A program made the translations under genes and the position numbers. Shown here piece by piece: positions 9,260 through 17,591 of a stretch of DNA of 64,000 nucleotides. Numbering within the stretch: position 1 is the stretch's first letter; each line of letters starts with the position of its first letter. This DNA is from Thiomicrospira sp. WB1. Lineage in GTDB: Bacteria; Pseudomonadota; Gammaproteobacteria; Thiomicrospirales; Thiomicrospiraceae. The notes beneath the pieces are model-generated. The model searched no databases. It was not told the origin of the DNA and worked only from the letters and a program-made list of their open reading frames with translations. Where the stretch lies: positions 928,022 through 992,021 of the forward strand of contig NZ_LQBN01000001.1 in NCBI RefSeq assembly GCF_001507535.1. The letters run 5' to 3'.

Positions 9260-9287
9260 ATTGTATCAACCATTGCAGGTCAGTCAA
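9260..9287 (-). promoter_or_regulatory. Promoter of 6S RNA
   Basis: On the minus strand, -35 TTGACT (9287-9282), 16-base spacer, -10 TACAAT (9265-9260). Predicted start near 9253, exactly where the closing stem of the 6S RNA begins. Confidence 0.8.
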
Positions 9288-9300
9288 ACCCTTTATCTTG

Positions 9301-9600
9301 TCATTTTTGATTGGGTCCGTTTGGATCACTGGGCTCACTTTTGTTGAGGTGTTGCAGGGTTTCGTCTACCTGGTCTTCCAGTCGCAGACAGTACTGTTCG
9401 GTGTCCTGTTTTAGGCTCAGATAGTCGTAGCACAGATTCAAGGCCACCATCAGTACCTTGCTTTCGCCTTTGAGGCGGGTGACCTGGTCAAGCTTGTCTT
9501 CCAGTAACGTTGCCGCCTCAATCAGCTGGTCTTTGTCTTCCGGCTTGCAAGGTACTTCAAAGCTATGGTTCATCAGGGTCAGTTTGAGATGTGTGTTCAT
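9301..9600 (-). CDS. zapA: Cell division protein ZapA
   Basis: Small Z-ring-associated protein that crosslinks FtsZ filaments. 99 residues from the ATG at 9600 (GGGA about 8 bases upstream); the upstream in-frame starts have no ribosome site. N-terminal beta-rich head (about 1-45) with the usual KLTLMNHSFEVPC block, then a long amphipathic helix (about 50-90) that forms the tetrameric coiled coil. The C-terminus is a low-complexity tail. First of the minus-strand group zapA, ssrS, ygfA. Confidence 0.9.
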   Translation of the reverse strand: MNTHLKLTLMNHSFEVPCKPEDKDQLIEAATLLEDKLDQVTRLKGESKVLMVALNLCYDYLSLKQDTEQYCLRLEDQVDETLQHLNKSEPSDPNGPNQK

Positions 9601-9685
9601 GATCGGTCCCGGTCGTTGCATTGACAAGTGTTTTGAGAAGTATCTTAAGAGAAGTCGCTTTGCTTGTCACTCTTCGTCGTCATGA

Positions 9686-9714
9686 TTGGGGGCGGTGCGT
9701 CTGCGTGGTATCAT
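9686..9714 (+). promoter_or_regulatory. Probable promoter for ygfB-pepP-ubi operon
   Basis: -35 TTGGGG (9686-9691), 17-base spacer, -10 TATCAT (9709-9714). It lies about 40 bases ahead of the GTG start of the UPF0149 gene. Moderate match only. Confidence 0.45.
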
Positions 9715-9752
9715 AAACAGCACTGAAACTTGAGGAACAAAGGAAACGATTT

Positions 9753-10328
9753 GTGGTGGTAAATTTCGAAACGTTGGATTCCATGCTAAAAGCCCATCCG
9801 GAACTGGAATCGCCTGCGTTTATTCAAGGGCTGTTGGCCGGAATGGTCTGCGGCAATGGCGATACTTCCGAGACGGACTGGATCAAACAACTTCTGGAGG
9901 AAGCCGATACCAAATCAGTCAAAGAAAGCTTTCTGGTCGCCTTGCACGCCTTGCACGGGGCAACGCAGGAAGGGTTGCAGGGTGCTGATTTCGATTTCAA
10001 CCTGTGTTTGCCCGACGACCAGGTCGGCCTGGATTGGCGCGCACGCATGCTTTCGCACTTTTGTGAGGGGTTTTTGTATGGGATGGGCTTGACGTCCCAG
10101 GCGTCGAACCCGTTGAAAGGCGACCCGGCGGAACTATTGGAAGATTTCTCTCAGATCGCTCAGATGGATACGTCTGGCCTGGCTGAAGCCTCGGACGAAG
10201 ACGAAGCGGATTTCACAGAGCTGGTTGAGTTTGTCAAAGTCGGCGTGTTGACCATTCATGAAACACTCAATCCCGCAGAGCGTAAGCCGATCCCCATGGA
10301 TCAGCCGCCCACTGATACACTGCATTAA
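9753..10328 (+). CDS. ygfB: UPF0149 family protein, YgfB-like
   Basis: 191 residues, all-helical UPF0149 family. Family blocks seen are the start SPAFIQGLLAGMVCG near residue 22, the DFNLCLPDD block near 82, and the FCEGFLYGMGL motif near 101. E. coli YgfB sits in the same place, ahead of pepP-ubiH-ubiI, and its Pseudomonas homologue modulates transcription; the biochemical role is otherwise poorly known. GTG start at 9753 with AGGA eight bases upstream. Acidic overall. Leads a four-gene plus-strand operon. Confidence 0.88.
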   Translation: MVVNFETLDSMLKAHPELESPAFIQGLLAGMVCGNGDTSETDWIKQLLEEADTKSVKESFLVALHALHGATQEGLQGADFDFNLCLPDDQVGLDWRARMLSHFCEGFLYGMGLTSQASNPLKGDPAELLEDFSQIAQMDTSGLAEASDEDEADFTELVEFVKVGVLTIHETLNPAERKPIPMDQPPTDTLH

Positions 10329-10364
10329 GCTTGAATTCTGGATTGATAAGACAAAGGATCGTTT

Positions 10365-11696
10365 GTGATTGAGTTGGCCCGACAGCACCGTCAGCGTCTT
10401 TTTGAAGCCATGCCGGAAAATGGCATGGTTGTGGTGACTTCCGGAGCGGAGGTGATCCGAAACCGTGATGTGGAATATCATTTTCGCCCCCAGTCGGATT
10501 TCTTTTATCTGACTGGGTTTGAAGAGCCGGAGGCGTGTCTGGTGATGACCAAGCGATGCGATGAGGCAGGTCAGACCAAGACGATGACCGGTTTGTTTCT
10601 GCGTTCTAAAGATCCGGAAAAAGAAACCTGGGAAGGCAAGCGCCTGGGCGTGGACATGGCGCCAAACCGGTTGAAAATTGACCAGGCCTGGTCAAATGAT
10701 CAATTTGAGTCGGTCATGCCGACGCACATGGCGGGTATGGAAACGCTCTGGTTCAGTTTTGATCAGCTTGGTCACTGGTTGCCTCGATTGCAACCGATGA
10801 TTGAATCTCTCAAAGCCCAGGGGCGAAAAGGCGTGACTGCGCCTTCACGTCTGGAAGACTTGGATCATCTGCTGCACGAGCACCGTCTGATTAAAAGCGA
10901 GGCGGAGCTGGCCAAGCTGCGCAAAGCGGCTCAGGTCAGTGTGCAGGGGCATCTGGCAGCGATGCAGTCGGTGGTGGCTCAGCGTTTTGAGTATCAGTTG
11001 CAGGCGGATCTGGAGGCCACTTTTAAGCGTCATGGCGCCAAGCGTGAAGCGTTTGCCACCATTGTGGCCGCTGGTGAAAATGCCTGCGTGTTGCATTACA
11101 CGGAAAACCGTGCACCGATCGGCGCCAACGATTTGGTCTTGGTGGATGCGGGGGCTGAATTCGAAGGCTATGCCGGTGACATTACCACCACATTTCCCGC
11201 CAGTGGTCGTTTTAATCAAGCGCAGGCACAGCTTTACAACTGGGTGCTCAAAGCTCAGCGAGCGGCGGTGGATGTGATTGCGCCGGGGGTATCGTACTTT
11301 CAGGTGCACGAGACAGCGCGACGTGTTTTGGTCGAGGGCCTGGTTGATTGCGGCATTTTGCATGGTGAGGTGGACGCGCTGATCGAAGCGGAGGCCTATA
11401 AGCCATATTTCATGCATGGCACCGGACATTGGCTGGGCATGGATGTGCATGATGTGGGCGCTTACAAACAAGACGGACAATGGCGTTTGCTCGAACCCGG
11501 TATGGTAATGACGGTGGAACCCGGACTCTACATTTCCAGCGAAGATGAAAAAGCGCCCTCAGATTTTCGAGGCCTGGGCATACGCATTGAAGATGACGTC
11601 GCGGTGACGGACACCGGGCATGAGGTTTTGACGCTTGGTTTACCGCGTACGGTGGCGGAAATTGAACAATGGATGCAGGCCCATGGCGAAAACTGA
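10365..11696 (+). CDS. pepP: Xaa-Pro aminopeptidase P
   Basis: Cytosolic dimanganese peptidase that removes N-terminal residues ahead of proline. 443 residues, GTG start with AAGGA six bases upstream. N-terminal domain about 1-170, with the family block SGAEVIRNRDVEYHFRPQSD near 27-46, then the pita-bread catalytic domain with metal ligands in LVDAGAEFEGYAGD (near 257-270), HGTGHWLG (near 350), EPGLYI (near 384) and the final GIRIEDD (near 406). A copy of the window's 12-base palindrome at 10681 encodes its DQAW. The downstream ubiH gene overlaps its 3' end by 14 bases. Confidence 0.95.
   Translation: MIELARQHRQRLFEAMPENGMVVVTSGAEVIRNRDVEYHFRPQSDFFYLTGFEEPEACLVMTKRCDEAGQTKTMTGLFLRSKDPEKETWEGKRLGVDMAPNRLKIDQAWSNDQFESVMPTHMAGMETLWFSFDQLGHWLPRLQPMIESLKAQGRKGVTAPSRLEDLDHLLHEHRLIKSEAELAKLRKAAQVSVQGHLAAMQSVVAQRFEYQLQADLEATFKRHGAKREAFATIVAAGENACVLHYTENRAPIGANDLVLVDAGAEFEGYAGDITTTFPASGRFNQAQAQLYNWVLKAQRAAVDVIAPGVSYFQVHETARRVLVEGLVDCGILHGEVDALIEAEAYKPYFMHGTGHWLGMDVHDVGAYKQDGQWRLLEPGMVMTVEPGLYISSEDEKAPSDFRGLGIRIEDDVAVTDTGHEVLTLGLPRTVAEIEQWMQAHGEN
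10681..10692. repeat. ACCAGGCCTGGT palindrome, copy 2 (in pepP)
   Basis: Exact copy, symmetric over 18 bases (TTGACC...GGTCAA, 10678-10695). Reads as IDQAWS in pepP. Confidence 0.97.
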
Positions 11697-12873
11697 TGCA
11701 AACATCTACGATGCCGTGATCATCGGCGGCGGTCCGGTTGGTTTGATTGTGGCTTTGGCACTGGCCGACTTAGGACGGGTGGCGCTGGTGGAGCGCACGC
11801 CGATCAAAGAGGCGAAAGGTAATGGGTTTGATGGACGGGTTCTGGCATTGACCCATGCCAGTGTTGAGTTTTTGGCCACAGTGGGCTTAAAGGAATCTCT
11901 GGAGCCTTATCTGACGGCGATCAAAGGGGTGCATGTCTCGCAAAAGGGATATCTGGGACTGACCCGTATGACGGCAGAGGAAATGAGGGTGCCTGCACTG
12001 GGATACAGCATTCAAGGGCGCGATCTTGGTCAGGTTCTTTGGGAAGCGGTCACGCAGTCGGCATCGATTGAGGTGTGTTGCCCTAACGAATTACAAGCGG
12101 TCCAGCCAGGCGAGCATGAAGTCGTCTGTGAGTTGAAAGACGGAATGTCACTGAAAACCCGGTTGTTGATTGGTGCCGATGGCACCGAATCCAAAGTCCG
12201 TCGCTTGTACGACTTGCCGATTGAGCGCAAGACGTATGACGCCATGGCGGTGATCACGCAATTGTATTTTGATCAGCCGCATCAAGGCTGGGCCTATGAG
12301 CGTTTTACGTCCACCGGTCCCATGGCGCTTTTGCCCATGGAGGGGGATCAGGGGCACAGTGCCAAAGCCGTCTGGGTCATGCCGCCCGAGCAGTGGGCGC
12401 GCATGCAGAAGGCCTCCGATGCGGTTTATCTGACGGCGTTTGCAGAGAGAATGGGCGAGCGGTTTGGCCGTTACACAGCGACGTCTCAGCGCTTGGCCTA
12501 CCCCTTGGCCGAAACCCTCTGCCCGGCGTTGACGGCTCAGCGTATGGTGTTGATGGGCAACGCCGCGCACACGCAACACCCGGTGGCGGCGCAGGGGTTG
12601 AATCTTGGCATTGATGACGTTCAGGCCTGGCGGGACATCGTTCAAACGTTATCGAGTTCTGACTGGGGGCAAGGTGAGGCACTGGCGCTTTATGCAAGCG
12701 GTCGAAAACAGCGTTATCAGCGTATTATGGGGCTGACAGACAGTCTGATTGACTGGTTTCAACGCCCCTCGTCCGTATTGGGGCATGCAAGAGGCCTGGG
12801 GCTGATGGCGATGGAGGCGGTGGGTCCATTGCGCCGGCGACTGGCCTCGTTGGCAATGGGAAGGCGGATATGA
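11683..12873 (+). CDS. ubiH: FAD-dependent ubiquinone hydroxylase, UbiH-like
   Basis: Aromatic-ring hydroxylase of the UbiH/UbiF/UbiI family, expected to act in ubiquinone synthesis. 396 residues from the ATG at 11683, inside the end of pepP; the upstream in-frame ATG would give an unneeded extension. The GxGxxG FAD fold is IIGGGPVG near residue 13, the DG motif GADGTESKVR near 160, and the second FAD motif is GNAAHTQHPVAAQGLN near 288. The usual GD before AAH is replaced by GN, a small deviation at a position that contacts FAD ribityl. Assigned as UbiH by position after pepP; the exact carbon hydroxylated is not proven. Confidence 0.85.
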   Translation: MAKTDANIYDAVIIGGGPVGLIVALALADLGRVALVERTPIKEAKGNGFDGRVLALTHASVEFLATVGLKESLEPYLTAIKGVHVSQKGYLGLTRMTAEEMRVPALGYSIQGRDLGQVLWEAVTQSASIEVCCPNELQAVQPGEHEVVCELKDGMSLKTRLLIGADGTESKVRRLYDLPIERKTYDAMAVITQLYFDQPHQGWAYERFTSTGPMALLPMEGDQGHSAKAVWVMPPEQWARMQKASDAVYLTAFAERMGERFGRYTATSQRLAYPLAETLCPALTAQRMVLMGNAAHTQHPVAAQGLNLGIDDVQAWRDIVQTLSSSDWGQGEALALYASGRKQRYQRIMGLTDSLIDWFQRPSSVLGHARGLGLMAMEAVGPLRRRLASLAMGRRI

Positions 12874-14084
12874 TGCGAACAGAAGTGCTGGTTGTCGGTG
12901 GGGGTATGGTGGGTGCCGCCACCGCCTTGGCGCTGAGCCAGGCAGGGTTTGAGGTGACGCTTTTGGAGAAGCAGCCGCCGGATTTGAGTTGGTCTGCAGA
13001 GCGTGCCTATCAGCCACGTGTCAGTGCGCTCACACGGGCATCGGAGTATTTTCTCAAGTCGCTGGGAGCCTGGCAGGGGATTGAAAAGCGGCGCTCACAG
13101 GCTTTTACTGCCATGCATGTCTGGGCGGAAGACGCGCCCAATCGTATTGATTTGACGGCGGATGCGCTGGGTGAGGCCAACCTAGGGCATGTGGTTGAAA
13201 ACTCGGTGGTGCAGGCGGCTCTGTGGGAGCCGTTGATGGCGTCGCCAGTGCGCGTTTTGTCCGATAGTGTATCGGCAATGGAGGCGACGAAGACGGGCAG
13301 GGAGGTCCGGTTGAGTTCGGGCAAGCGCCTGCACGCCTCCCTGGTTGTTGGCGCAGATGGTGCCTTTTCCTCAGTGCGTCAGTTAGCCGGTATCGGGTTG
13401 GATACGCATGATTATGCTCAGGCCGCAGTGGTCGGCTGTGTGAAAACCGAGAAACCGAATCAGGATGCTTGCTGGCAGCGCTATCAGCATACCGGGCCGT
13501 TTGCGTTTCTGACGCTGGGATCGTATTTGAGTTCCATTGCCTGGTATCTGCCGCTCGAACAAAAGGACTGGGCTCTGTCCCTGAACGATCGCGATTTTGC
13601 TCAGGCAGTCAGTCAGGCCTCCAACGGCTTTTTGGGTGACGTGATGGAGGTGGGAGAGCGTGCCGCTTTTCCACTGGTCAGACGCCATGCGCAGACGTAT
13701 GTGAGACCGCATTTGGTGTTGGTGGGCGATGCGGCACACACCATTCATCCTCAGGCCGGTCAAGGAGTAAATCTTGGTTTGTTGGATGCGGCAGCGCTGG
13801 CGGAGGTGCTAGTGGAAGCCAGACAGGCAGAGCCGGAAACCTGGTGTCGTCGTCATGTGTTGCGCCGATATGAACGCTGGCGTCGTGGCGATAATCAGTT
13901 GGTTCAGCGTGCAATGGAGGGGGTTGACTGGCTATACACGCAACAAGGCGGTCTGGCGAAACCGCTGCGTACGCAGGTGTTGCCTCAAGCCGATCGTTTG
14001 GATTTCGTCAAACAATGGTTGATGCAGCAAGCGCTACATGGCCGTGGGCGGCTGCCGAAGGCATGCCAGGCAGGCCATTCATAG
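12870..14084 (+). CDS. ubiI: FAD-dependent ubiquinone hydroxylase, UbiI/UbiF-like
   Basis: Second member of the same family, 404 residues, start overlapping the ubiH stop in ATGA, so translation is probably coupled. FAD motifs: VVGGGMVGAA near residue 8, GADGAFSSVR near 160, and GDAAHTIHPQAGQGVNLGL near 287-305 (complete here, unlike its neighbour). The gene order pepP-ubiH-ubiI matches E. coli, which favours UbiI (C5 hydroxylation), but UbiF activity cannot be excluded from sequence. Ubiquinone would feed electrons from sulfur oxidation to respiration. Confidence 0.82.
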   Translation: MMRTEVLVVGGGMVGAATALALSQAGFEVTLLEKQPPDLSWSAERAYQPRVSALTRASEYFLKSLGAWQGIEKRRSQAFTAMHVWAEDAPNRIDLTADALGEANLGHVVENSVVQAALWEPLMASPVRVLSDSVSAMEATKTGREVRLSSGKRLHASLVVGADGAFSSVRQLAGIGLDTHDYAQAAVVGCVKTEKPNQDACWQRYQHTGPFAFLTLGSYLSSIAWYLPLEQKDWALSLNDRDFAQAVSQASNGFLGDVMEVGERAAFPLVRRHAQTYVRPHLVLVGDAAHTIHPQAGQGVNLGLLDAAALAEVLVEARQAEPETWCRRHVLRRYERWRRGDNQLVQRAMEGVDWLYTQQGGLAKPLRTQVLPQADRLDFVKQWLMQQALHGRGRLPKACQAGHS

Positions 14085-14119
14085 CATAAGTAAAATTGTT
14101 GGTCTGCATAAATTAAATT

Positions 14120-14148
14120 TTGACATTTTTTGACGATGTCACTATAGT
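14120..14148 (+). promoter_or_regulatory. Strong sigma-70-type promoter ahead of LysR gene
   Basis: -35 TTGACA (14120-14125), 17-base spacer, -10 TATAGT (14143-14148): 11 of 12 consensus bases. The predicted transcript start near 14155 gives a leader of about 100 bases before the LysR start. Confidence 0.8.
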
Positions 14149-14189
14149 CATCCGTGGTCAATGATGACAAAAATATGAAAGGTTATGCC

Positions 14190-14234
14190 ATGCATCAACG
14201 CAGGCCGGAAGGCCGGGACATGGGCATGACTTAA
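14190..14234 (+). other. Possible 14-codon leader reading frame
   Basis: ATG at 14190 with AAAGG seven bases upstream, running 14 codons to TAA at 14232-14234. Its middle contains GGCCGGAAGGCC, a small hairpin. It lies in the transcribed leader of the LysR gene. Could be a translated upstream frame or chance. Confidence 0.25.
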
Positions 14235-14257
14235 CGGATGACAAAGGCTTTCGAACT

Positions 14258-15235
14258 ATGGCTGATAGACGCCTTCAAGTATTTTATACCGTTGCCAAAG
14301 TGCTCAGCTTTACCAAAGCGGCTGAAACCCTCCACATGACCCAGCCTGCGGTCACGTTTCAGGTCAAACAACTGGAAGAGTTTTTTAATACGCGACTGTT
14401 TGACCGGACCCACAACAAAATCACCTTAACCGATGCCGGAAAAGTGGTGTACGCCTACGCTGAAAAAATCCTGGATCATTATGAAAAAATGAACAGTGAG
14501 GTGCGTGAGTTGACCGGGGAGGTCACAGGCAGTCTGTTGATTGGCGCCAGTACCACCATCGCCGAGTACATGCTGCCGAGTCTGCTTGGGGCGTTCAAAA
14601 AACAGTTTGAAGACGTTAATATTCGTTTGCAGGTCGGTAATACCGATGCCATCGTGGCCATGGTTGAAAACAACATGATTGACCTTGGGGTGGTGGAAGC
14701 GCCGGTCTACAACAAAAACCTGGAAGTGGAAGTCTGTCGACTCGATGAAATGGTGTTGATCGTCCCGGAAAAACATCCGCTGGCCAACCGCGACAAGGTC
14801 AGTGTGGAAGAGATTCGCAAGTACCCATACATTTCCCGTGAGGAGGGCTCTGGTTCTCGTTCGGTGATTGATCATTACATCCGCGAGCAGGGATTGAGTT
14901 ATTCCGACCTGAATGTGGTCATGGAAATGGGCAGTCCTGAAGCGGTGAAAATGGCTGTTGAGGCCGATGTGGGCATTGCGATCGTGTCGCGTACCACAAC
15001 GGTCAAAGAGCTCAAGCTTGGCTCCATTAAAGCGATTACGCTTGATCCGCCATTGCAGCGTCCTTTCTCGCATGTGCGCCAGAAGCATAAATTCCGTCAT
15101 CGTGCTGTGGGCGAGTTGCTGGAGTTTGCGGTGGATTACTGCAAGGAAAAAGCGGTGGAACAAGGGTTTCAGTTGCCTTCTGAAGAAGATATGAAAAAGT
15201 ATACCTCTCGCAAAAGCACGGCCTCAAACGATTAA
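14258..15235 (+). CDS. LysR-family transcriptional regulator
   Basis: 325 residues. N-terminal winged helix-turn-helix (about 4-62) with the family core KVLSFTKAAETLHMTQPAVT, then a linker helix and a periplasmic-binding-like effector domain (about 92-295) starting at GSLLIGASTTIAEYMLP. Closest in style to CysB/CysL/CbbR-type regulators of sulfur or carbon assimilation; the effector and targets cannot be told from sequence. It has its own strong promoter and is followed by a terminator at 15273. It stands between the ubi operon and the convergent PhoH gene, so no neighbour is an evident target. Confidence 0.9.
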   Translation: MADRRLQVFYTVAKVLSFTKAAETLHMTQPAVTFQVKQLEEFFNTRLFDRTHNKITLTDAGKVVYAYAEKILDHYEKMNSEVRELTGEVTGSLLIGASTTIAEYMLPSLLGAFKKQFEDVNIRLQVGNTDAIVAMVENNMIDLGVVEAPVYNKNLEVEVCRLDEMVLIVPEKHPLANRDKVSVEEIRKYPYISREEGSGSRSVIDHYIREQGLSYSDLNVVMEMGSPEAVKMAVEADVGIAIVSRTTTVKELKLGSIKAITLDPPLQRPFSHVRQKHKFRHRAVGELLEFAVDYCKEKAVEQGFQLPSEEDMKKYTSRKSTASND

Positions 15236-15272
15236 CGACGGTCGTATTCGCTAGCATTAATGAAGTGCCAAC

Positions 15273-15308
15273 AAAAAAGCCGCGCCCTTTCTTGGGTGCG
15301 GCTTTTTT
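15273..15308. terminator. Bidirectional intrinsic terminator
   Basis: Stem GCCGCGCCC / GGGTGCGGC with a 6-base loop, flanked by six A on the left and six T on the right, so it can end transcription from both the LysR gene and, less directly, the convergent PhoH gene. Confidence 0.93.
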
Positions 15309-15330
15309 GTGTCAAGATATTCCCAAAACC

Positions 15331-15342
15331 ACCAGGCCTGGT
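15331..15342. repeat. ACCAGGCCTGGT palindrome, copy 3 (intergenic)
   Basis: Exact copy 10 bases past the PhoH stop codon. Outer arms (CCCAAAA / TTTGGGG) are again partly complementary after two mismatched pairs, so the whole 15321-15352 segment could fold as a second terminator for the minus-strand gene. Confidence 0.97.
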
Positions 15343-15352
15343 GAGTTTGGGG

Positions 15353-16762
15353 TTATAAATTATCCGAGGCGTATTCGGCCAAGCGTGAGCGTTCGCCCTG
15401 ACTGAGGGTGATGTGCGCACTGTGTTCCCAGCTTTTAAACCGGTCAACAATGTAGGTCAGCCCGGTTGTGGTTTCGGTGAGATAGGGTGAATCGATCTGG
15501 CCGATGTTGCCCAGGCAGACAATTTTGGTGCCTTCGCCAGATCGGGTGATGAGGGTTTTCATCTGTTTCGGCGTCAGGTTTTGCGCCTCGTCCAGGATGA
15601 TGAATTTTTTCTGGAAGGTGCGCCCGCGCATAAAGTTCAGCGACTTGATCTTGATGCGCTTGTTGAGCAGTTCCTGGGTGCTTTGTTTTTCCCATTCGGA
15701 AGTGTGGCCGTCGGATTCGGTCAGAACTTCTAGGTTGTCCATCAGGGCACCCATCCAGGGGGTCATCTTTTCTTCCTCGGTGCCGGGAAGAAAGCCGATG
15801 TCATCGCCGATGGGGATGGTGGCCCGAGTCATGATGATTTCATTGTAAAGATTGTGGTCAAGTGTCTGTTCGAGGGCCGAGGCCAGAGCCAGAAGTGTCT
15901 TGCCGGTCCCGGCGGCCCCGAGCAGGCTGACAAAGTCAATCTCCGGGTCCATAAGGAAGTTCATGGCCATGTTCTGTTCATGATTGCGCGCGGTGATGCC
16001 CCACACGCTGTGGCGGCTTTGCTCAAAGTCGTGCATGTATTCCAGCGTCGCCATGCCGTGTTCGATTTTTCTGACAATGGCGCTAAAGCCGGATTCGTTC
16101 ATACTGACCAGGCATTGGTTGGGGTACCAGTGAACCCCTTCGGGGATCTGAATCTGATAAAACGTTTTGTCTTCTTCCTGCCAGGATTTCATCTGGCTGA
16201 AATTTTCTTCAAAGAAATGTTCGGGCAGTTTTTCCCAGCCAGTGTAGAGTAAGTCGGCGTCTTCGAGCACCCGGTCGTTGTAGTAATCTTCGGAATGCAG
16301 CCCCACTGCAGAGGATTTGATCCGCATGTTGATGTCTTTGGTGACCAGAGTGATGCCGCGCTCTGGGTAGAGGTTTTGCAGAGCCAGGCCGGTTTGCAGG
16401 ATGTGATTGTCCGCTTTGTGGCTGGGCAGCAGTGCTGGCAGTTCGGCTTTCATCGGCTCGGTTTCAAAGAACAGTTTGCCAAGGCGCAGTGATTTTTCTT
16501 CCCGGCTGGGATGGATGCGCTCCAGATCCAGGCCGGCGCGAATCTGATCAAACGTGGCGTTGCTGATGATCTGGTCAATCAGTCGGTTGGTTTCGCGCAC
16601 GTTGCGGGACACTTCTGACATGCCTTTTTTGCCAGCGTCCAGTTCTTCAAGGACGGTCATGGAAATGAAGATGTCGTGCTCTTCAAAATTGAACAGCGCC
16701 ATGGGGTCGTGCATGAGAACGTTGGTGTCGAGAATGAACAGGCGCTTGGTTGGGTCGCTCAT
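15353..16762 (-). CDS. PIN-PhoH fusion, toxin-like RNase plus helicase-type ATPase
   Basis: 469 residues. N-terminal PIN ribonuclease domain (about 7-145) with acidic residues in FILDTNVLMHD (D12, D19) and EELDAGKKG near 39, joined to a C-terminal PhoH ATPase domain (about 245-465). Walker A is GAAGTGKTLL near 284 and Walker B is FIILDEAQN near 391. The PIN-PhoH (YlaK/PhoH2) architecture is known as an RNA-unwinding nuclease in some bacteria; its physiological role is unsettled. A gap of about 40 bases behind bcp on the same strand suggests cotranscription. No partner antitoxin gene is visible, so a free-standing role is likelier than a toxin-antitoxin pair. Confidence 0.9.
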   Translation of the reverse strand: MSDPTKRLFILDTNVLMHDPMALFNFEEHDIFISMTVLEELDAGKKGMSEVSRNVRETNRLIDQIISNATFDQIRAGLDLERIHPSREEKSLRLGKLFFETEPMKAELPALLPSHKADNHILQTGLALQNLYPERGITLVTKDINMRIKSSAVGLHSEDYYNDRVLEDADLLYTGWEKLPEHFFEENFSQMKSWQEEDKTFYQIQIPEGVHWYPNQCLVSMNESGFSAIVRKIEHGMATLEYMHDFEQSRHSVWGITARNHEQNMAMNFLMDPEIDFVSLLGAAGTGKTLLALASALEQTLDHNLYNEIIMTRATIPIGDDIGFLPGTEEEKMTPWMGALMDNLEVLTESDGHTSEWEKQSTQELLNKRIKIKSLNFMRGRTFQKKFIILDEAQNLTPKQMKTLITRSGEGTKIVCLGNIGQIDSPYLTETTTGLTYIVDRFKSWEHSAHITLSQGERSRLAEYASDNL

Positions 16763-16804
16763 AGGTCTGAGTCCTTTGTGCTATTGTTTTGAGAGTGTCT
16801 GGGG

Positions 16805-17290
16805 CTAGGCGGATTGCTCGTGTTTGAGAGCCTGCAATACGGTTTCAGCATGTTCCTTGACCTTAACTTTTCGCCAGGCCTGGCGGATGCACCCTTGGGG
16901 ATCAATCAGAAAGGTGCTGCGCTCAATGCCATAATATTCTCGGCCGTAGTTCTTTTTGAGCTTGATCACATCAAACGCCCGGCAAAGGTGTTCTTCCGGG
17001 TCAGAGATCAGATCAAACGGAAACCCCTGTTTTTCGATAAAGTTTCGGTGTTTGCGCAAAGAGTCTTTGGAAACGCCCAGAATCTGCGCGTCGAGCGATT
17101 TGAATTGTTCGTGGCGCTGCGCAAAATCCAGGCCTTCGGTGGTGCATCCGGGGGTGTTGTCGCGAGGGTAGAAGTAGAGAACGGTCCAGTGGTTGAAAAG
17201 CGTATCCAAGTGAAAGGCGGATGAGCGTGTCCATTCGATGCCATGTTCCGCTGGGATTTGTTCGGTGAGTGACGAAACGTTTTGATCCAT
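16805..17290 (-). CDS. bcp: Thiol peroxidase Bcp (peroxiredoxin Q)
   Basis: Reduces hydrogen peroxide and organic hydroperoxides with thioredoxin electrons. 161 residues. Peroxidatic cysteine in YPRDNTPGCTTEG near residue 49; the usual second cysteine of 1-Cys/2-Cys Bcp (five residues later) is absent here, the position being glycine-leucine-aspartate, so resolution probably uses another cysteine (SDPEEHLCRAF near 107) or an outside thiol. Excellent SD (AGGAGG about 5 bases upstream). Divergent from dapA, as in E. coli. Confidence 0.92.
   Translation of the reverse strand: MDQNVSSLTEQIPAEHGIEWTRSSAFHLDTLFNHWTVLYFYPRDNTPGCTTEGLDFAQRHEQFKSLDAQILGVSKDSLRKHRNFIEKQGFPFDLISDPEEHLCRAFDVIKLKKNYGREYYGIERSTFLIDPQGCIRQAWRKVKVKEHAETVLQALKHEQSA
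16873..16884. repeat. Near copy GCCAGGCCTGGC (in bcp)
   Basis: Keeps the 10-base core CCAGGCCTGG and remains a perfect palindrome, with both outer bases changed. Encodes RQAWR in bcp on the minus strand. Listed as a variant; it may be chance. Confidence 0.5.
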
Positions 17291-17591
17291 TTGACCTCCT
17301 TTTTAGGTTGAGTATGACGTTTTTCGGGGTGGGTTGCAATTGAAAAAAAGCGCAAAAGGATCGGGTTTTCCGTGAACACAGTCAGCCATTTCAGATCCGT
17401 GATTGGCTTGCTTGCGCGGCGGAATAATCGCTTGAACAATAGCGGGTTAGCCGTTAATATTAGCCCTTTATTGTAGGCGACTGGCCTGCATGGATCTCAG
17501 AGGCCCGTTTGACGGTTTGGTAGCGGGGCAAATTTGCCTTGTGAATCAACCACAACCGGGCGTCAGGCAACGCAAGCAACGAGGTGTCAGA
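17291..17591 (+). promoter_or_regulatory. bcp-dapA divergent control region
   Basis: About 300 bases without a gene. For dapA there is -35 TTGAAC (17432-17437), a 17-base spacer and -10 TAATAT (17455-17460), giving an untranslated leader of roughly 125 bases. I looked for a lysine riboswitch in the leader and did not find its conserved architecture. For bcp, only the ribosome site near 17296-17301 is clear. Confidence 0.55.

Noticed and set aside
9686..9752. FNR or Fur box in the zapA-ygfB gap
   Set aside because: Only partial, asymmetric matches.
17467..17591. Possible lysine riboswitch ahead of dapA
   Set aside because: Leader is long enough to tempt, but I could not find the conserved loops of the lysine aptamer.
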